From: Ga0077530 sp046293075
GTDB lineage: Bacteria > Pseudomonadota > Alphaproteobacteria > Rhizobiales > Hyphomicrobiaceae
Length of the DNA: 64,000 bases
NCBI GenBank assembly: GCA_046293075.1
Contig: JBKBPL010000020.1
Location: forward strand, 1 to 64,000
Direction of reading: 5' to 3'
The notes under the pieces were generated by a model. That model did no database searches, was not told the DNA's origin, and saw only the letters and a list, made by a program, of their open reading frames with translations. The number at the start of each line of letters is the position of its first letter. The stretch's first letter is position 1. A program made the position numbers and the translations under genes. Shown piece by piece: positions 24,754 through 34,171 of the stretch.

Positions 24754-27700
24754 ATGAGTCACTTCATCGACCGCCTGACCTTCTTCAAGAAAGTCTCCGA
24801 GCCGTTCGCCAACGGCCACGGTGTGACGACGAACGAGGATCGCGGCTGGGAGGAGAGCTACCGCCAGCGCTGGCAGCACGACAAGATCGTGCGCTCGACG
24901 CACGGCGCCAACTGCACCGGTTCCTGCTCGTGGAAGATCTACGTCAAGGGCGGCATCGTCACCTGGGAGACCCAGCAGACCGACTACCCGCGCACGCGGC
25001 CGGATCTGCCGAACCACGAGCCGCGCGGCTGTTCGCGCGGGGCGAGCTACAGCTGGTACCTCTATTCCGGCAATCGCGTGAAGTATCCGCTGATCCGCTC
25101 GCGTCTGCTCCGCCATTGGCGCACAGCGCGCAAGACGATGCCGCCCGTCGCCGCCTGGAAGAGCATCGTCGAGGACCCGAAGAAGCGTCAGGATTATATT
25201 TCCGTGCGCGGCCACGGCGGTTTCGTGCGCGCCAAGTGGGATGAGATCACTGAGATCATCGGTGCCGCGAATGCCTATACGGCGAAGACCTATGGCCCCG
25301 ATCGCGTCATCGGGTTCTCACCGATCCCCGCCATGTCGATGGTGTCCTACGCGGCCGGATCGCGCTACCTGTCGCTGCTTGGTGGCGTGTGCATGTCCTT
25401 CTACGACTGGTACTGCGATCTCCCCCCGGCCTCACCGCAGACCTGGGGCGAGCAGACCGACGTCCCCGAGAGCGCCGACTGGTACAACGCCGGCTTCATC
25501 ATTCTGTGGGGCTCCAATGTCCCGCAGACCCGCACACCGGATGCGCACTTCTACACCGAGGCGCGCTATCGCGGGACCAAGAGCGCCGTGATTTGCCCGG
25601 ACTACTCGGAAGCCTCGAAGTTCGGCGACATCTGGCTCTCGGTGAAGCAGGGCACGGACGCAGCCCTCGCCATGGCCATGGGGCACGTGATCCTCAGGGA
25701 GTATCACGTCGAGCGGCAGGCGAAATATTTCCGAGACTACGTGCGCCGGTACACTGATATGCCCATGCTGGTGAAACTGGTACGCCAGGACGGGCAGCTG
25801 GTGCCCGATCGCTTCCTGCGCGCGAGCGACTTCGCGCAGAGCCTCGGCGAGGCCAACAATCCCGAGTGGAAGACTGTGGCCTTCGATGAGACGTCCGGCG
25901 GCGTCGTGGTGCCGAACGGCTCCATTGGTTTCCGCTGGGGCGAGACCGGAAAATGGAACATCGAGGAGAAGGAGGCCGGCGGTCGGGCAACGATGCTGCG
26001 CCTCTCACTCGCCGACATCAAGGATGAGTTTGCCGACGTCGCGTTCCCCTATTTCGGCAATATCGAGAACGAGCACTTTACCCACACGGATCATGCCAGC
26101 GTGCTGAACCGGCGCGTGCCAGTGAAGAAGCTGGCGTTGGTCGATGGCGAAGCACTCGTCGCGACGGTGCACGACCTCTTCATGGCCAACTACGGCGTCG
26201 ACAGGGGCTTCGGCGGCGAGAACGTCGCCAGGTCGTACGACGAGGACACGCCCTACACGCCGGCCTGGGCCGAGCGCATCACCGGCGTCTCGCGCGACAA
26301 GATCATCCAGGTGGCGCGCGAGTTCGCGACCAACGCCGAGAAGACCAATGGCCGCTCGATGGTCATCATCGGGGCCGCGATGAACCATTGGTACCACGCG
26401 GATATGAACTACCGCGGCGTGATCAATATGCTCGTTATGTGTGGGTGCGTCGGCCAGTCGGGCGGCGGCTGGTCCCACTACGTCGGCCAGGAGAAGCTGC
26501 GACCGCAGGCGGGCTGGGCGCCGCTGGCCTTTGCCCTCGACTGGGGAAGGCCGCCGCGTCAGCAGAACTCGACGTCATTCTTCTACACGCATACGGATCA
26601 GTGGCGCTATGAGACGCTGCACACGGCGGACATCCTCTCGCCGACCGCGCCCGCTGGGCCGTGGGATGGCGCGATCATCGACTACAACATCCGTGCGGCC
26701 CGCATGGGGTGGCTGCCGGCCTACCCGACGCTCACGCAGAACTCGCTTGCTCTTGCCAAGCAGGCAGCCGATGTGGCGCTCGAGCCCAAGGACTACGTCG
26801 CCCGCGCGCTCAAATCGGGCGAGCTCTCCTTTGCCTGGGAGGACCCCGACGACCCAAGAAATTTTCCCCGCAATCTCTTCGTCTGGCGCTCCAACCTGCT
26901 CGGCTCCTCGGGGAAGGGACACGAGTACTTCCTAAAGCACCTGCTGGGTACATCCCACGGCGTGCTCGGCAAGGACCTTGGTGCGGAGGGACGTGACAAG
27001 CCCAAGGAAGTCCGCTGGCATGACGAGGCGCCGCGCGGCAAGCTCGACCTGCTCGTGACGCTCGACTTCCGGATGTCGACGACCTGCGTCTACTCCGACA
27101 TCGTGCTGCCCACGGCCACCTGGTACGAGAAGAACGACCTTAACACCTCCGACATGCACCCCTTCATTCATCCGCTCACAGGCGCGGTGGACCCTGCGTG
27201 GGAAGCAAAGTCTGACTGGGAGATCTACAAGGCCATCGCCAAGGCCTTCTCCAAGGTGGCGCCGGAAGTTCTGGGTGTCGAGAAGGACGTCGTCCTGACG
27301 CCGATCATGCACGACAGCCCCGGCGAGATCGCTCAGGCGTTCGATCCCAAGGACTGGAGGAAGGGCGAGTGCGCGCCGGTCCCTGGCAAAACCATGCCGA
27401 TGGTGACGGTCGTCGAGCGCGACTATCCGAACCTCTACAAGCGCTTCACGGCACTCGGTCCGCTCATGGAGAAGGTCGGCAACGGCATCAAGGGCATTGC
27501 CTGGCAGACCGCGCATGAGGTCGAGCACCTCAAGCACCTCAATGGCGTGGTGACGGAGGAAGGCCCGACCAAGGGCATGGCGCGCATCGACAGTGACATC
27601 GACGCCGCAGAGGTGCTGCTGATGCTGGCGCCGGAGACCAACGGCGAGGTGGCGGTGAAATCCTGGGAGGCGCTGTCGAAGACGACGGGCCGCAAGCACG

Positions 27701-28500
27701 CGCACCTTGCTACGCCCAAGGAGGACGAGAAGATCCGCTTCCGCGATGTGGTCGCACAGCCGCGCAAGATCATCTCCGCGCCGACCTGGTCCGGGCTCGA
27801 GAGCGAGAAGGTCTGCTACAACGCCGGCTACACCAACGTGCACGAGCTCATTCCCTGGCGCACACTGACGGGGCGCCAGCAGCTCTACCAGGATCATCTG
27901 TGGATGCGGGCGTTCGGTGAAGGCTTCTGCGTGTATCGCCCGCCTGTCGATCTCCGCACGATCAAACCCGTACGGGGCATCAAGCCGAATGGCGAGAAGG
28001 AAGTCGTCCTCAATTTCATCACGCCGCACCAGAAGTGGGGCATTCACTCAACCTACACCGACAACCTGCTGATGCTCACGCTCTCGCGCGGCGGGCCAAT
28101 CGTGTGGCTCAGCGAGGTGGACGCGCGCAAGGCCGGGATCGTCGATAACGACTGGGTCGAGGCCTACAACGCCAACGGCGCGCTCGTTGCCCGTGCGGTC
28201 GTCTCGCAGCGGATGAAGGAGGGCACGCTCTTCATGTACCACGCACAGGAGAAGATCGTGAATGTGCCCGGCTCCGAGATCACGGGGCAGCGCGGCGGCA
28301 TCCACAACTCGGTAACACGCGCGGTTCTCAAGCCGACGCACATGATCGGCGGCTACGCCCAGCTCGCCTATGGCTTCAACTACTACGGCACGATCGGCAC
28401 GAACCGCGATGAGTTCGTGATCGTCCGCAAACTCCGCAATGTCGACTGGCTGGAGCGTCCGCGGCAAGGCGCGGCACCTGCCGTTGAGGCCGCTGAATAA
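24754..28500 (+). CDS. narG: Respiratory nitrate reductase alpha subunit NarG
   Basis: A 1248-residue Mo-bisMGD catalytic subunit that reduces nitrate to nitrite on the cytoplasmic face. The FS0 iron-sulfur ligands are His50, Cys54, Cys58 and Cys93, and Asp222 in YDWYCDLPP is the molybdenum ligand; all fall at almost the same positions as in E. coli NarG. There is no Tat signal beyond the usual NarG start. ATG at 24754 follows GGGAGA; an in-frame extension to 24319 runs inside narK2 and is not used. Full length, no disruption. Confidence 0.97.
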   Translation: MSHFIDRLTFFKKVSEPFANGHGVTTNEDRGWEESYRQRWQHDKIVRSTHGANCTGSCSWKIYVKGGIVTWETQQTDYPRTRPDLPNHEPRGCSRGASYSWYLYSGNRVKYPLIRSRLLRHWRTARKTMPPVAAWKSIVEDPKKRQDYISVRGHGGFVRAKWDEITEIIGAANAYTAKTYGPDRVIGFSPIPAMSMVSYAAGSRYLSLLGGVCMSFYDWYCDLPPASPQTWGEQTDVPESADWYNAGFIILWGSNVPQTRTPDAHFYTEARYRGTKSAVICPDYSEASKFGDIWLSVKQGTDAALAMAMGHVILREYHVERQAKYFRDYVRRYTDMPMLVKLVRQDGQLVPDRFLRASDFAQSLGEANNPEWKTVAFDETSGGVVVPNGSIGFRWGETGKWNIEEKEAGGRATMLRLSLADIKDEFADVAFPYFGNIENEHFTHTDHASVLNRRVPVKKLALVDGEALVATVHDLFMANYGVDRGFGGENVARSYDEDTPYTPAWAERITGVSRDKIIQVAREFATNAEKTNGRSMVIIGAAMNHWYHADMNYRGVINMLVMCGCVGQSGGGWSHYVGQEKLRPQAGWAPLAFALDWGRPPRQQNSTSFFYTHTDQWRYETLHTADILSPTAPAGPWDGAIIDYNIRAARMGWLPAYPTLTQNSLALAKQAADVALEPKDYVARALKSGELSFAWEDPDDPRNFPRNLFVWRSNLLGSSGKGHEYFLKHLLGTSHGVLGKDLGAEGRDKPKEVRWHDEAPRGKLDLLVTLDFRMSTTCVYSDIVLPTATWYEKNDLNTSDMHPFIHPLTGAVDPAWEAKSDWEIYKAIAKAFSKVAPEVLGVEKDVVLTPIMHDSPGEIAQAFDPKDWRKGECAPVPGKTMPMVTVVERDYPNLYKRFTALGPLMEKVGNGIKGIAWQTAHEVEHLKHLNGVVTEEGPTKGMARIDSDIDAAEVLLMLAPETNGEVAVKSWEALSKTTGRKHAHLATPKEDEKIRFRDVVAQPRKIISAPTWSGLESEKVCYNAGYTNVHELIPWRTLTGRQQLYQDHLWMRAFGEGFCVYRPPVDLRTIKPVRGIKPNGEKEVVLNFITPHQKWGIHSTYTDNLLMLTLSRGGPIVWLSEVDARKAGIVDNDWVEAYNANGALVARAVVSQRMKEGTLFMYHAQEKIVNVPGSEITGQRGGIHNSVTRAVLKPTHMIGGYAQLAYGFNYYGTIGTNRDEFVIVRKLRNVDWLERPRQGAAPAVEAAE

Positions 28501-28514
28501 GGAGAGCCCGAAAA

Positions 28515-30038
28515 ATGAAAGTGCGCGCACAAATCGCGATGGTGCTCAACCTCGACAAGTGCATCGGCTGCCACACATGCTCGGTCACCTGCAAGAACGT
28601 GTGGACCAGCCGCGAAGGCATGGAGTACGCGTGGTTCAATAACGTCGAGACCAAGCCGGGTATCGGCTATCCCAAGGAGTGGGAGAACCAGAACCGCTGG
28701 AAGGGCGGCTGGACGCGCAAGGCCAATGGCCGCATTGAGCCGAAGATTGGCGGCAAGTGGCGCATCCTCGCCAACATCTTCGCCAATCCCGATCTTCCCG
28801 AGATCGACGACTACTACGAGCCCTTCACCTTCGACTACGAGCACCTCCAGAAGGCGCCGGAGCTGCAGGCCTTCCCGACGGCGCGCCCGCGCTCGCTGAT
28901 CACCGGCGAGCGCATGGAGAAGATCGAGTGGGGGCCGAACTGGGAGGAGATCCTCGGCGGCGAGTTCTCGAAGCGCTCGGCGGACGTCAACTTCGAAGGC
29001 GTCCAGAAGGAGATCTACGGCCAGTTCGAGAATACCTTCATGATGTACCTGCCGCGGCTTTGCGAGCACTGTCTCAATCCGGCGTGTGTTGCCGCTTGCC
29101 CCTCCGGCGCCATCTACAAGCGCGAGGAAGACGGTATCGTCCTCATCGATCAGGACAAGTGTCGCGGCTGGCGCATGTGCGTCTCGGGCTGCCCATACAA
29201 GAAGATCTACTTCAACTGGTCGAGCGGAAAGAGCGAGAAGTGCATCTTCTGCTATCCCCGCATCGAGGCCGGCCAGCCGACCGTGTGCTCGGAGACCTGT
29301 GTCGGCCGCATCCGCTATCTCGGCGTGGTCCTCTACGATGCTGATCGCATAGAGGCCGCCGCGAGCGTGCCCGGCGAGCAGGACCTGTACGAGGCGCAGC
29401 TCAAGATCTTCCTCAATCCCAGCGACCCGGCCGTCATCGCACAGGCACGGGCGGATGGCGTGCCGGACGCCTGGCTCGATGCCGCACGCGCCTCACCCGT
29501 CTGGAAGATGGCCATGGAGTGGAAGGTCGCCTTCCCGCTGCATCCCGAGTACCGCACGCTGCCCATGGTCTGGTACGTGCCGCCGCTGTCGCCGATCACG
29601 GCAGCGGCCGAGGCCGGCAAGATGGGGACGGACGGCGCCATGCCGGATGTTCGTTCCCTGCGCATTCCGCTCAGGTATCTCGCGAACCTGCTCACGGCCG
29701 GCGACGAGAGCCCGATTGCAACCGGGCTCGAGCGCATGCTCGCGATGCGCGCCTACATGCGGGCCAAGACGATCGACGGCGTGATCGACGAGGCCGTCGC
29801 GAAGAAGGTCGGGCTTACCGGGCTGCAGATCGAGGAGATGTATCACGTGATGGCGATCGCCAACTACGAGGACCGCTTCGTCATCCCGACGACCCACCGC
29901 GAAGTCACCGAGGACGCCTACGAGTTGCGCGGCCAGTGCGGCTTCAGCTTCGGCGACGGCTGCCTGCCGAGCGACAAGAGGGTCAACCTCTTCGGCGGCG
30001 TCAAGCTCAAGAACGATCGTCCGAAGGTGGAGGCCTGA
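28515..30038 (+). CDS. narH: Respiratory nitrate reductase beta subunit NarH
   Basis: A 507-residue electron-transfer subunit with four iron-sulfur clusters. The cysteine groups are C16-xx-C19-xx-C22-xxx-C26, CEHCLNPACVAAC, CRGWRMCVSGC (the Trp in place of a Cys marks the 3Fe-4S cluster) and CIFC with CSETC. It links NarI haems to NarG in the cytoplasm-facing complex. It starts 14 bases after narG with GGAGAG, and narJ follows after three bases. Confidence 0.97.
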   Translation: MKVRAQIAMVLNLDKCIGCHTCSVTCKNVWTSREGMEYAWFNNVETKPGIGYPKEWENQNRWKGGWTRKANGRIEPKIGGKWRILANIFANPDLPEIDDYYEPFTFDYEHLQKAPELQAFPTARPRSLITGERMEKIEWGPNWEEILGGEFSKRSADVNFEGVQKEIYGQFENTFMMYLPRLCEHCLNPACVAACPSGAIYKREEDGIVLIDQDKCRGWRMCVSGCPYKKIYFNWSSGKSEKCIFCYPRIEAGQPTVCSETCVGRIRYLGVVLYDADRIEAAASVPGEQDLYEAQLKIFLNPSDPAVIAQARADGVPDAWLDAARASPVWKMAMEWKVAFPLHPEYRTLPMVWYVPPLSPITAAAEAGKMGTDGAMPDVRSLRIPLRYLANLLTAGDESPIATGLERMLAMRAYMRAKTIDGVIDEAVAKKVGLTGLQIEEMYHVMAIANYEDRFVIPTTHREVTEDAYELRGQCGFSFGDGCLPSDKRVNLFGGVKLKNDRPKVEA

Positions 30039-30041
30039 GCC

Positions 30042-30794
30042 ATGAAGACGCTGAAGGTCCTTTCCGCCCTGCTCACCTATCCGAGCGACGATCTCATCGC
30101 AGCCGGGCCTGAGCTGAAGGCGGTTCTCGCCAAGGAGGCCGTCCTGCCGCCAGAACATCTCGCGGCCGTCGAGGCGCTCATCGACGACATCGCCGGGCGT
30201 GATCTCTTCGATGCTCAGGAGCGCTACATCCTGCTGTTCGACCGCACGCGCTCACTGTCGCTGCACCTCTTCGAGCACGTGCATGGCGAGAGCCGCGAGC
30301 GCGGCCAAGCCATGGTCGACCTCATCAAGCTCTATGAGGACGGCGGCTATACCCCGACGGCGCGCGAGCTCCCCGATTTCCTGCCGCTGTTCCTCGAATA
30401 CGCTGCGACCCGGACGCCGGCCGAAGCTATTGACCTGATCGCCCAGCCCGGTCATGTGCTGGCAGCGCTGAAGGAGCGCTTGGCGAAGCGCGGCTCGCCC
30501 TACGCGGCGGTGTTCGCGGCGCTGGTCGCCCTGTCGCGCGCGAGGCTTGATGAGGCTGCGCTCGCAGCGCTGCGCGCCGAGCCAGATCCCGAGCCCGATG
30601 ACCTCGCAGCGCTCGATGCGGCGTGGGAGGAGGAGGAAGTCACCTTCGGACCCGGCACCGCCAAGGGCGACTGCGGCATCGACAGTCTCGCGGCGAAACT
30701 GCGCCAGGCGCGCCGGCCGGCGCCGGGACTCGAGCCCGCCATGGGCACCGGCCCACGCACCATCATCACCACCTCGCCGTCGTCCCGCGCTTAA
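30042..30794 (+). CDS. narJ: Nitrate reductase assembly chaperone NarJ
   Basis: A 250-residue TorD/DmsD-family helical chaperone needed to insert Mo cofactor and the FS0 cluster into NarG; it is not part of the final enzyme. Visible family features are SALLTYPSDDLI at the start, ERYILLFDRTRSLSLHLFEHVHGESRERGQAM and YTPTARELPDFLPLFLEYAA. The C-terminus is a low-complexity acidic then Pro-rich tail. It is tightly placed between narH and narI. Confidence 0.95.
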   Translation: MKTLKVLSALLTYPSDDLIAAGPELKAVLAKEAVLPPEHLAAVEALIDDIAGRDLFDAQERYILLFDRTRSLSLHLFEHVHGESRERGQAMVDLIKLYEDGGYTPTARELPDFLPLFLEYAATRTPAEAIDLIAQPGHVLAALKERLAKRGSPYAAVFAALVALSRARLDEAALAALRAEPDPEPDDLAALDAAWEEEEVTFGPGTAKGDCGIDSLAAKLRQARRPAPGLEPAMGTGPRTIITTSPSSRA

Positions 30795-30805
30795 GGAGAG
30801 CGGCC

Positions 30806-31534
30806 ATGCGCGATACCCTGTTCCACATTCTTTTCGTCTGGTACCCCTATGTCTGCCTGACGACGTTCCTTGTCGGGAGCCTCATCCGTTTCGATCGCGA
30901 GCCCTACACGTGGCGCGCCGGCTCCAGTCAGATGCTGCGCAAGCGCCAGCTCTTCTGGGGCTCGAACCTCTTTCACTTCGGCATTCTTTTCCTGTTCTTC
31001 GGCCATGCGGTCGGTCTGCTGACGCCGACATCCGTCTACACGCTCGTGATGACGGTCGAGCAGAAGCAGCTCCTGGCGGTGGTCGCAGGCGGGATTGCCG
31101 GCGTGATCTGTTTCATTGGTCTGACCCTGCTGCTGCACCGGCGGCTGTTCGACGTGCGGATCCGCCAGACCTCCACGGTGATGGATCTCGCGGTTCTCAT
31201 CCTCCTGTGGGTTCAGCTCACCCTGGGCTTGCTGACGCTGCCCTTCTCGCTCGGCCATCGTGACGGCTCGGCGATGCTTGTCCTCTCGCACTGGGCACAG
31301 GGCATCGTGACGCTGCAGCCGATCGATGCCAAGGCCCTGCAGGGCCTCGAATGGCCGTTCCTTGCGCATCTCGTCCTCGGGATGACGATCTTCCTGGTCT
31401 TCCCATTCTCGCGTCTCGTGCACATCTGGTCGGCGCCCGTCTGGTATCTCGGCAGGCGCGGCTATCAGGTCGTGCGCACGCGCCGGCCGCTCTCGGCGGG
31501 CGGCACGGCGCGGTCCGTCGAACCCGCGGAGTGA
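30806..31534 (+). CDS. narI: Respiratory nitrate reductase gamma subunit NarI
   Basis: A 242-residue membrane cytochrome b with five helices that oxidises quinol and passes electrons to NarH. ATG at 30806 follows AAGGAGAG and gives the standard start MRDTLFHILFVWYPYVCLTTFLVGS; the long upstream in-frame extension runs inside narJ. Haem-ligand histidines are in NLFHFGILFLFFGHAVGLL and, near the end, in LAHLVLGMTIFLVFPFSRLVHIW. The stop overlaps the next gene's ATG by one base. Confidence 0.96.
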   Translation: MRDTLFHILFVWYPYVCLTTFLVGSLIRFDREPYTWRAGSSQMLRKRQLFWGSNLFHFGILFLFFGHAVGLLTPTSVYTLVMTVEQKQLLAVVAGGIAGVICFIGLTLLLHRRLFDVRIRQTSTVMDLAVLILLWVQLTLGLLTLPFSLGHRDGSAMLVLSHWAQGIVTLQPIDAKALQGLEWPFLAHLVLGMTIFLVFPFSRLVHIWSAPVWYLGRRGYQVVRTRRPLSAGGTARSVEPAE

Positions 31535-32391
31535 TGGCGATGAGCATTGGGGCCTCACCGCGGGGGTGCGCCATCAAGCCGGTCATCACCGCCAAACAGA
31601 AGACCGTGAGTGTCAATGGCGTCGTCATCTCGCGGGCCGCGATCGCGCGAGAGACGCAGAACCATCCGGCCTCCAAGCCGATCGAGGCGTGGGCGGCGGC
31701 CGCGCGCGCGCTGGTCGTGCGCGAGCTCTTGCTGCAGGAGGCTCGGCGCGTCGGCCTAGTTCCCGAGCCGATCGAGGATGCCGAAGGATGGCGCGAGACC
31801 GAGGAGGAAGCGCTGATGCGGGCGCTCGTCGCGCGCGAGGTCGTAACGCCGCAAGCGGACGAGGCGGCATGCCGGCGATACTACGACATGAACCGATCGC
31901 GCTTTCGCACGCCGGATCTCTACGAGGTGCGGCACATCCTGCTGGCGGCGCCGCCGGGTCATGTCGAGGCCCGGCAGGCGGCCCGGCAACGCGCCGACGC
32001 GATCATCACGGCCTTGCGCCGGGAGCCTTCCGCGTTCGGCGACATCGCGCGGGCAGAGTCGGCCTGCCCCTCGAGCCGAACCGGTGGCAACCTCGGACAG
32101 ATCGGCCCGGGTCAGACGGTGCCGGAATTTGAGCAGGCGCTCGCGTCTCTGCCGACCGGCGAAATCGCGCCGGCGCCGATCGAGAGCCGCTACGGGTTCC
32201 ACGTCGTGGTGCTGGATCGCCGGATTGAGGGGCGTGAGCTGCCGTTCGAGATGGTAAGGGCCCGTATTGCAGCCTGGCTCGACGAGAAGGTGCACCGCGT
32301 CGCCATACGTCAGTACATCGCCATCCTCGCCGGGCGCGCCGAGATCACCGGCATCGCTCTTGATGCCAGCGCCACGCCGCTCGTGCAATAG
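31534..32391 (+). CDS. Parvulin-type peptidyl-prolyl isomerase (NifM/PpiC-like)
   Basis: A 285-residue protein with a helical N-terminal half (SKPIEAWAAAARALVVRELLLQEARRVGLV) and a parvulin domain: YEVRHILLAAPPG, AFGDIARAESACPSSRTGGNLGQIGPGQTVPEFEQALASLPTGEIAPAPIESRYGFHVVVLDRR. No signal peptide is seen, so it works in the cytoplasm, like NifM. Its ATG overlaps the narI stop (TGATG), so it is translated with the reductase and most likely helps NarGH fold or mature. A second ATG lies two codons downstream. Confidence 0.88.
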   Translation: MAMSIGASPRGCAIKPVITAKQKTVSVNGVVISRAAIARETQNHPASKPIEAWAAAARALVVRELLLQEARRVGLVPEPIEDAEGWRETEEEALMRALVAREVVTPQADEAACRRYYDMNRSRFRTPDLYEVRHILLAAPPGHVEARQAARQRADAIITALRREPSAFGDIARAESACPSSRTGGNLGQIGPGQTVPEFEQALASLPTGEIAPAPIESRYGFHVVVLDRRIEGRELPFEMVRARIAAWLDEKVHRVAIRQYIAILAGRAEITGIALDASATPLVQ

Positions 32392-32402
32392 GAAAAGTTG
32401 CC

Positions 32403-32753
32403 ATGCACCTTGGCTTGCTGATGGCTTGTCTGTCCTTCGCGGACGACGCGGCTGAAGCGCTGGAAGCGCTCGGCGACATCGTCCTCTTCTCCAAGGTGGA
32501 GGCGATGGGCGAGCGTTTCGCAGAAACCCCGGGCGAGTATGTCGCCAATGCGGCGCAGCGATTTGCCTCGCTCGCCAGTGACGAGGACTGGCTCGGGCTC
32601 ATGGCTGCCATGGAGCGCAGTGACGATCCGGCGCGCGCTGCGCTCAAGCAGATGCTGCAGTGGGCGCTCAAGGCCGACACCGCAGATTTGGCTTCACCAC
32701 CATATGCAGGGTGTACCTGTGGCGGCAGCGCGTTTGACGGGAACTCGGCTTGA
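32403..32753 (+). CDS. Small nar-operon protein of unknown function with CxC tail
   Basis: A 116-residue protein, largely helical and acidic (DDAAEALEALGDIVLFSKVEAMGERFAETPGEYVANAAQRFASL), ending in a Gly-rich segment PYAGCTCGGSAF. The CTC pair could bind metal or a redox partner. It starts 11 bases after the isomerase and is followed 27 bases later by carbonic anhydrase, so it belongs to the nar transcript. The composition resembles a cofactor-assembly helper, but I do not recognise the family. Confidence 0.7.
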   Translation: MHLGLLMACLSFADDAAEALEALGDIVLFSKVEAMGERFAETPGEYVANAAQRFASLASDEDWLGLMAAMERSDDPARAALKQMLQWALKADTADLASPPYAGCTCGGSAFDGNSA

Positions 32754-32780
32754 GGCCACAGCATGACGGGCGGCTGAGCG

Positions 32781-33566
32781 ATGTCGCGTACACTTGACCA
32801 TCTCTTCGACCAGAACGTGGCCTGGGCGCACCAAAAGACGCGGGACGATCCCGGCTTCTTCCGTCGCATGGCTGAGCAGCAGGCACCACGCTATCTCTGG
32901 CTCGGTTGCTCGGACAGCCGCGTGCCGGCGAATGACATTCTTGGCATGGATCCCGGCCAGGTCTTCGTTCACCGCAACATTGCCAACATGGTCCACACGA
33001 GCGACATGAATATCCTGTCGGTGCTTGAGTTCGCTGTGGAGCACCTCAAAGTGGAGCACGTGATCGTCTGCGGCCACTACGGCTGCGGTGGCGTGCAGCA
33101 GGCCCTGGCCAAGGAGCGGGGCTCCATGCTCGATCACTGGCTGCAGCCGCTGACCATGATGTACCACAAGCATCGATGCCTCATAAACGCGATCCCGGAT
33201 GACACGGCGCGCCTCAATCGGCTTTGCGAAATCAATATCGAGATGCAGGTCCGGCGCGTGGCGGCGACGCCGATCGTCGAGAGTGCCTGGGCGCGCGGGC
33301 AGCCCCTACATGTACACGGCTGGATTTATGCTATACACGACGGCCTGCTGCGCGATCTTGGACCACACCTCTCCTCGATTGCGGAGCGGGATGCGTTGCC
33401 GTCCATCGATCAGCGGGTCCGCGATCCCGTGGAGCCCGTGAGTGCGATGCGCCGTCAGGCCATGGATGTGTTCTCCGCGATCCATGTGCCCGACCCGTCG
33501 CCGTCGTCGTGCGGCGCGTCTGTCGAAGGGGCGGGGCCGACCGCCAAGGCGAGTACACAAGGATGA
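32781..33566 (+). CDS. can: Beta-class carbonic anhydrase
   Basis: A 261-residue zinc enzyme interconverting CO2 and bicarbonate in the cytoplasm. Zinc ligands are Cys43, His99 and Cys102; the catalytic dyad is Asp45-Arg47 in CSDSR. The FVHRNIANMV and CGHYGCGGVQQAL motifs are complete. The tail after residue about 220 is longer and Pro/Ser-rich. It lies within the run of same-strand genes behind narI, so it may be made under nitrate respiration, perhaps for bicarbonate supply or pH control; the functional link is inference. Confidence 0.93.
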   Translation: MSRTLDHLFDQNVAWAHQKTRDDPGFFRRMAEQQAPRYLWLGCSDSRVPANDILGMDPGQVFVHRNIANMVHTSDMNILSVLEFAVEHLKVEHVIVCGHYGCGGVQQALAKERGSMLDHWLQPLTMMYHKHRCLINAIPDDTARLNRLCEINIEMQVRRVAATPIVESAWARGQPLHVHGWIYAIHDGLLRDLGPHLSSIAERDALPSIDQRVRDPVEPVSAMRRQAMDVFSAIHVPDPSPSSCGASVEGAGPTAKASTQG

Positions 33567-33570
33567 GACC

Positions 33571-34167
33571 ATGCCCCGCCTGACGTCGCCAGCACCGATC
33601 GTCGCCATCATCTATGACGAAGGCGAGCGCATCACGCCGCTGATGGACAGGATTGTGGCTCTTCTGCGGGCAAAGGCGTGCAGGCTCGCCGGCCTGCGGC
33701 AGCGCGAGGAATGGCGACCCGGCCAGTCCCGCTGCGACATGGTCCTGGAGGAACTGGCGAGCGGTATCGTCACGCCGATCTCAGAGGATCGCGGAGCCGG
33801 CGCACGAGGCTGCCGCCTCGACGTCGATGCGCTGCTCAACGCCATGGTGCGCGCGCGTGTGGCCCTTGATGACGAGCCGGACCTGCTGCTGGTCAACAAG
33901 TTCGGCAAGACGGAGAGCGAGGGGGGCGGCCTCCGGCCCCTGATCGTGGCTGCCATCGAGCGGGAGGTGCCGGTTCTCGTCGCTGTGCCGCGCGGCAATA
34001 ACGATGGCTGGCGCGCCTTTGCGGGCGAGCTTGCCGTCGAGCATCGCCTCGCCGACCTGCCGGACGACGATGAGGCGCTGATCAGCAGGTTTGGTTTCGA
34101 GATAGACGGCCGGAGCAACGGACGCCGCCCGCGCTCGGGCGCGCGTATTGGGTCGCCGGCGGCATAG
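33571..34167 (+). CDS. DUF2478 family protein
   Basis: A 198-residue protein. ATG at 33571 lies four bases after the carbonic anhydrase stop, with GGATGAG as ribosome site. It starts with a strand-loop PAPIVAIIYDEGERITPLMDRIVALLRAKACRLAGLRQ, has CDMVLEELASG and LLVNKFGKTESEGGGLRPLIVAAIEREVPVLVAVPRGN, and looks like a P-loop-related fold without a classical Walker A. This matches DUF2478, which in other genomes often sits near molybdenum enzymes or transporters. It could act in molybdate or cofactor handling; the biochemical role is not known to me. Confidence 0.8.
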   Translation: MPRLTSPAPIVAIIYDEGERITPLMDRIVALLRAKACRLAGLRQREEWRPGQSRCDMVLEELASGIVTPISEDRGAGARGCRLDVDALLNAMVRARVALDDEPDLLLVNKFGKTESEGGGLRPLIVAAIEREVPVLVAVPRGNNDGWRAFAGELAVEHRLADLPDDDEALISRFGFEIDGRSNGRRPRSGARIGSPAA

Positions 34168-34171
34168 GCCT

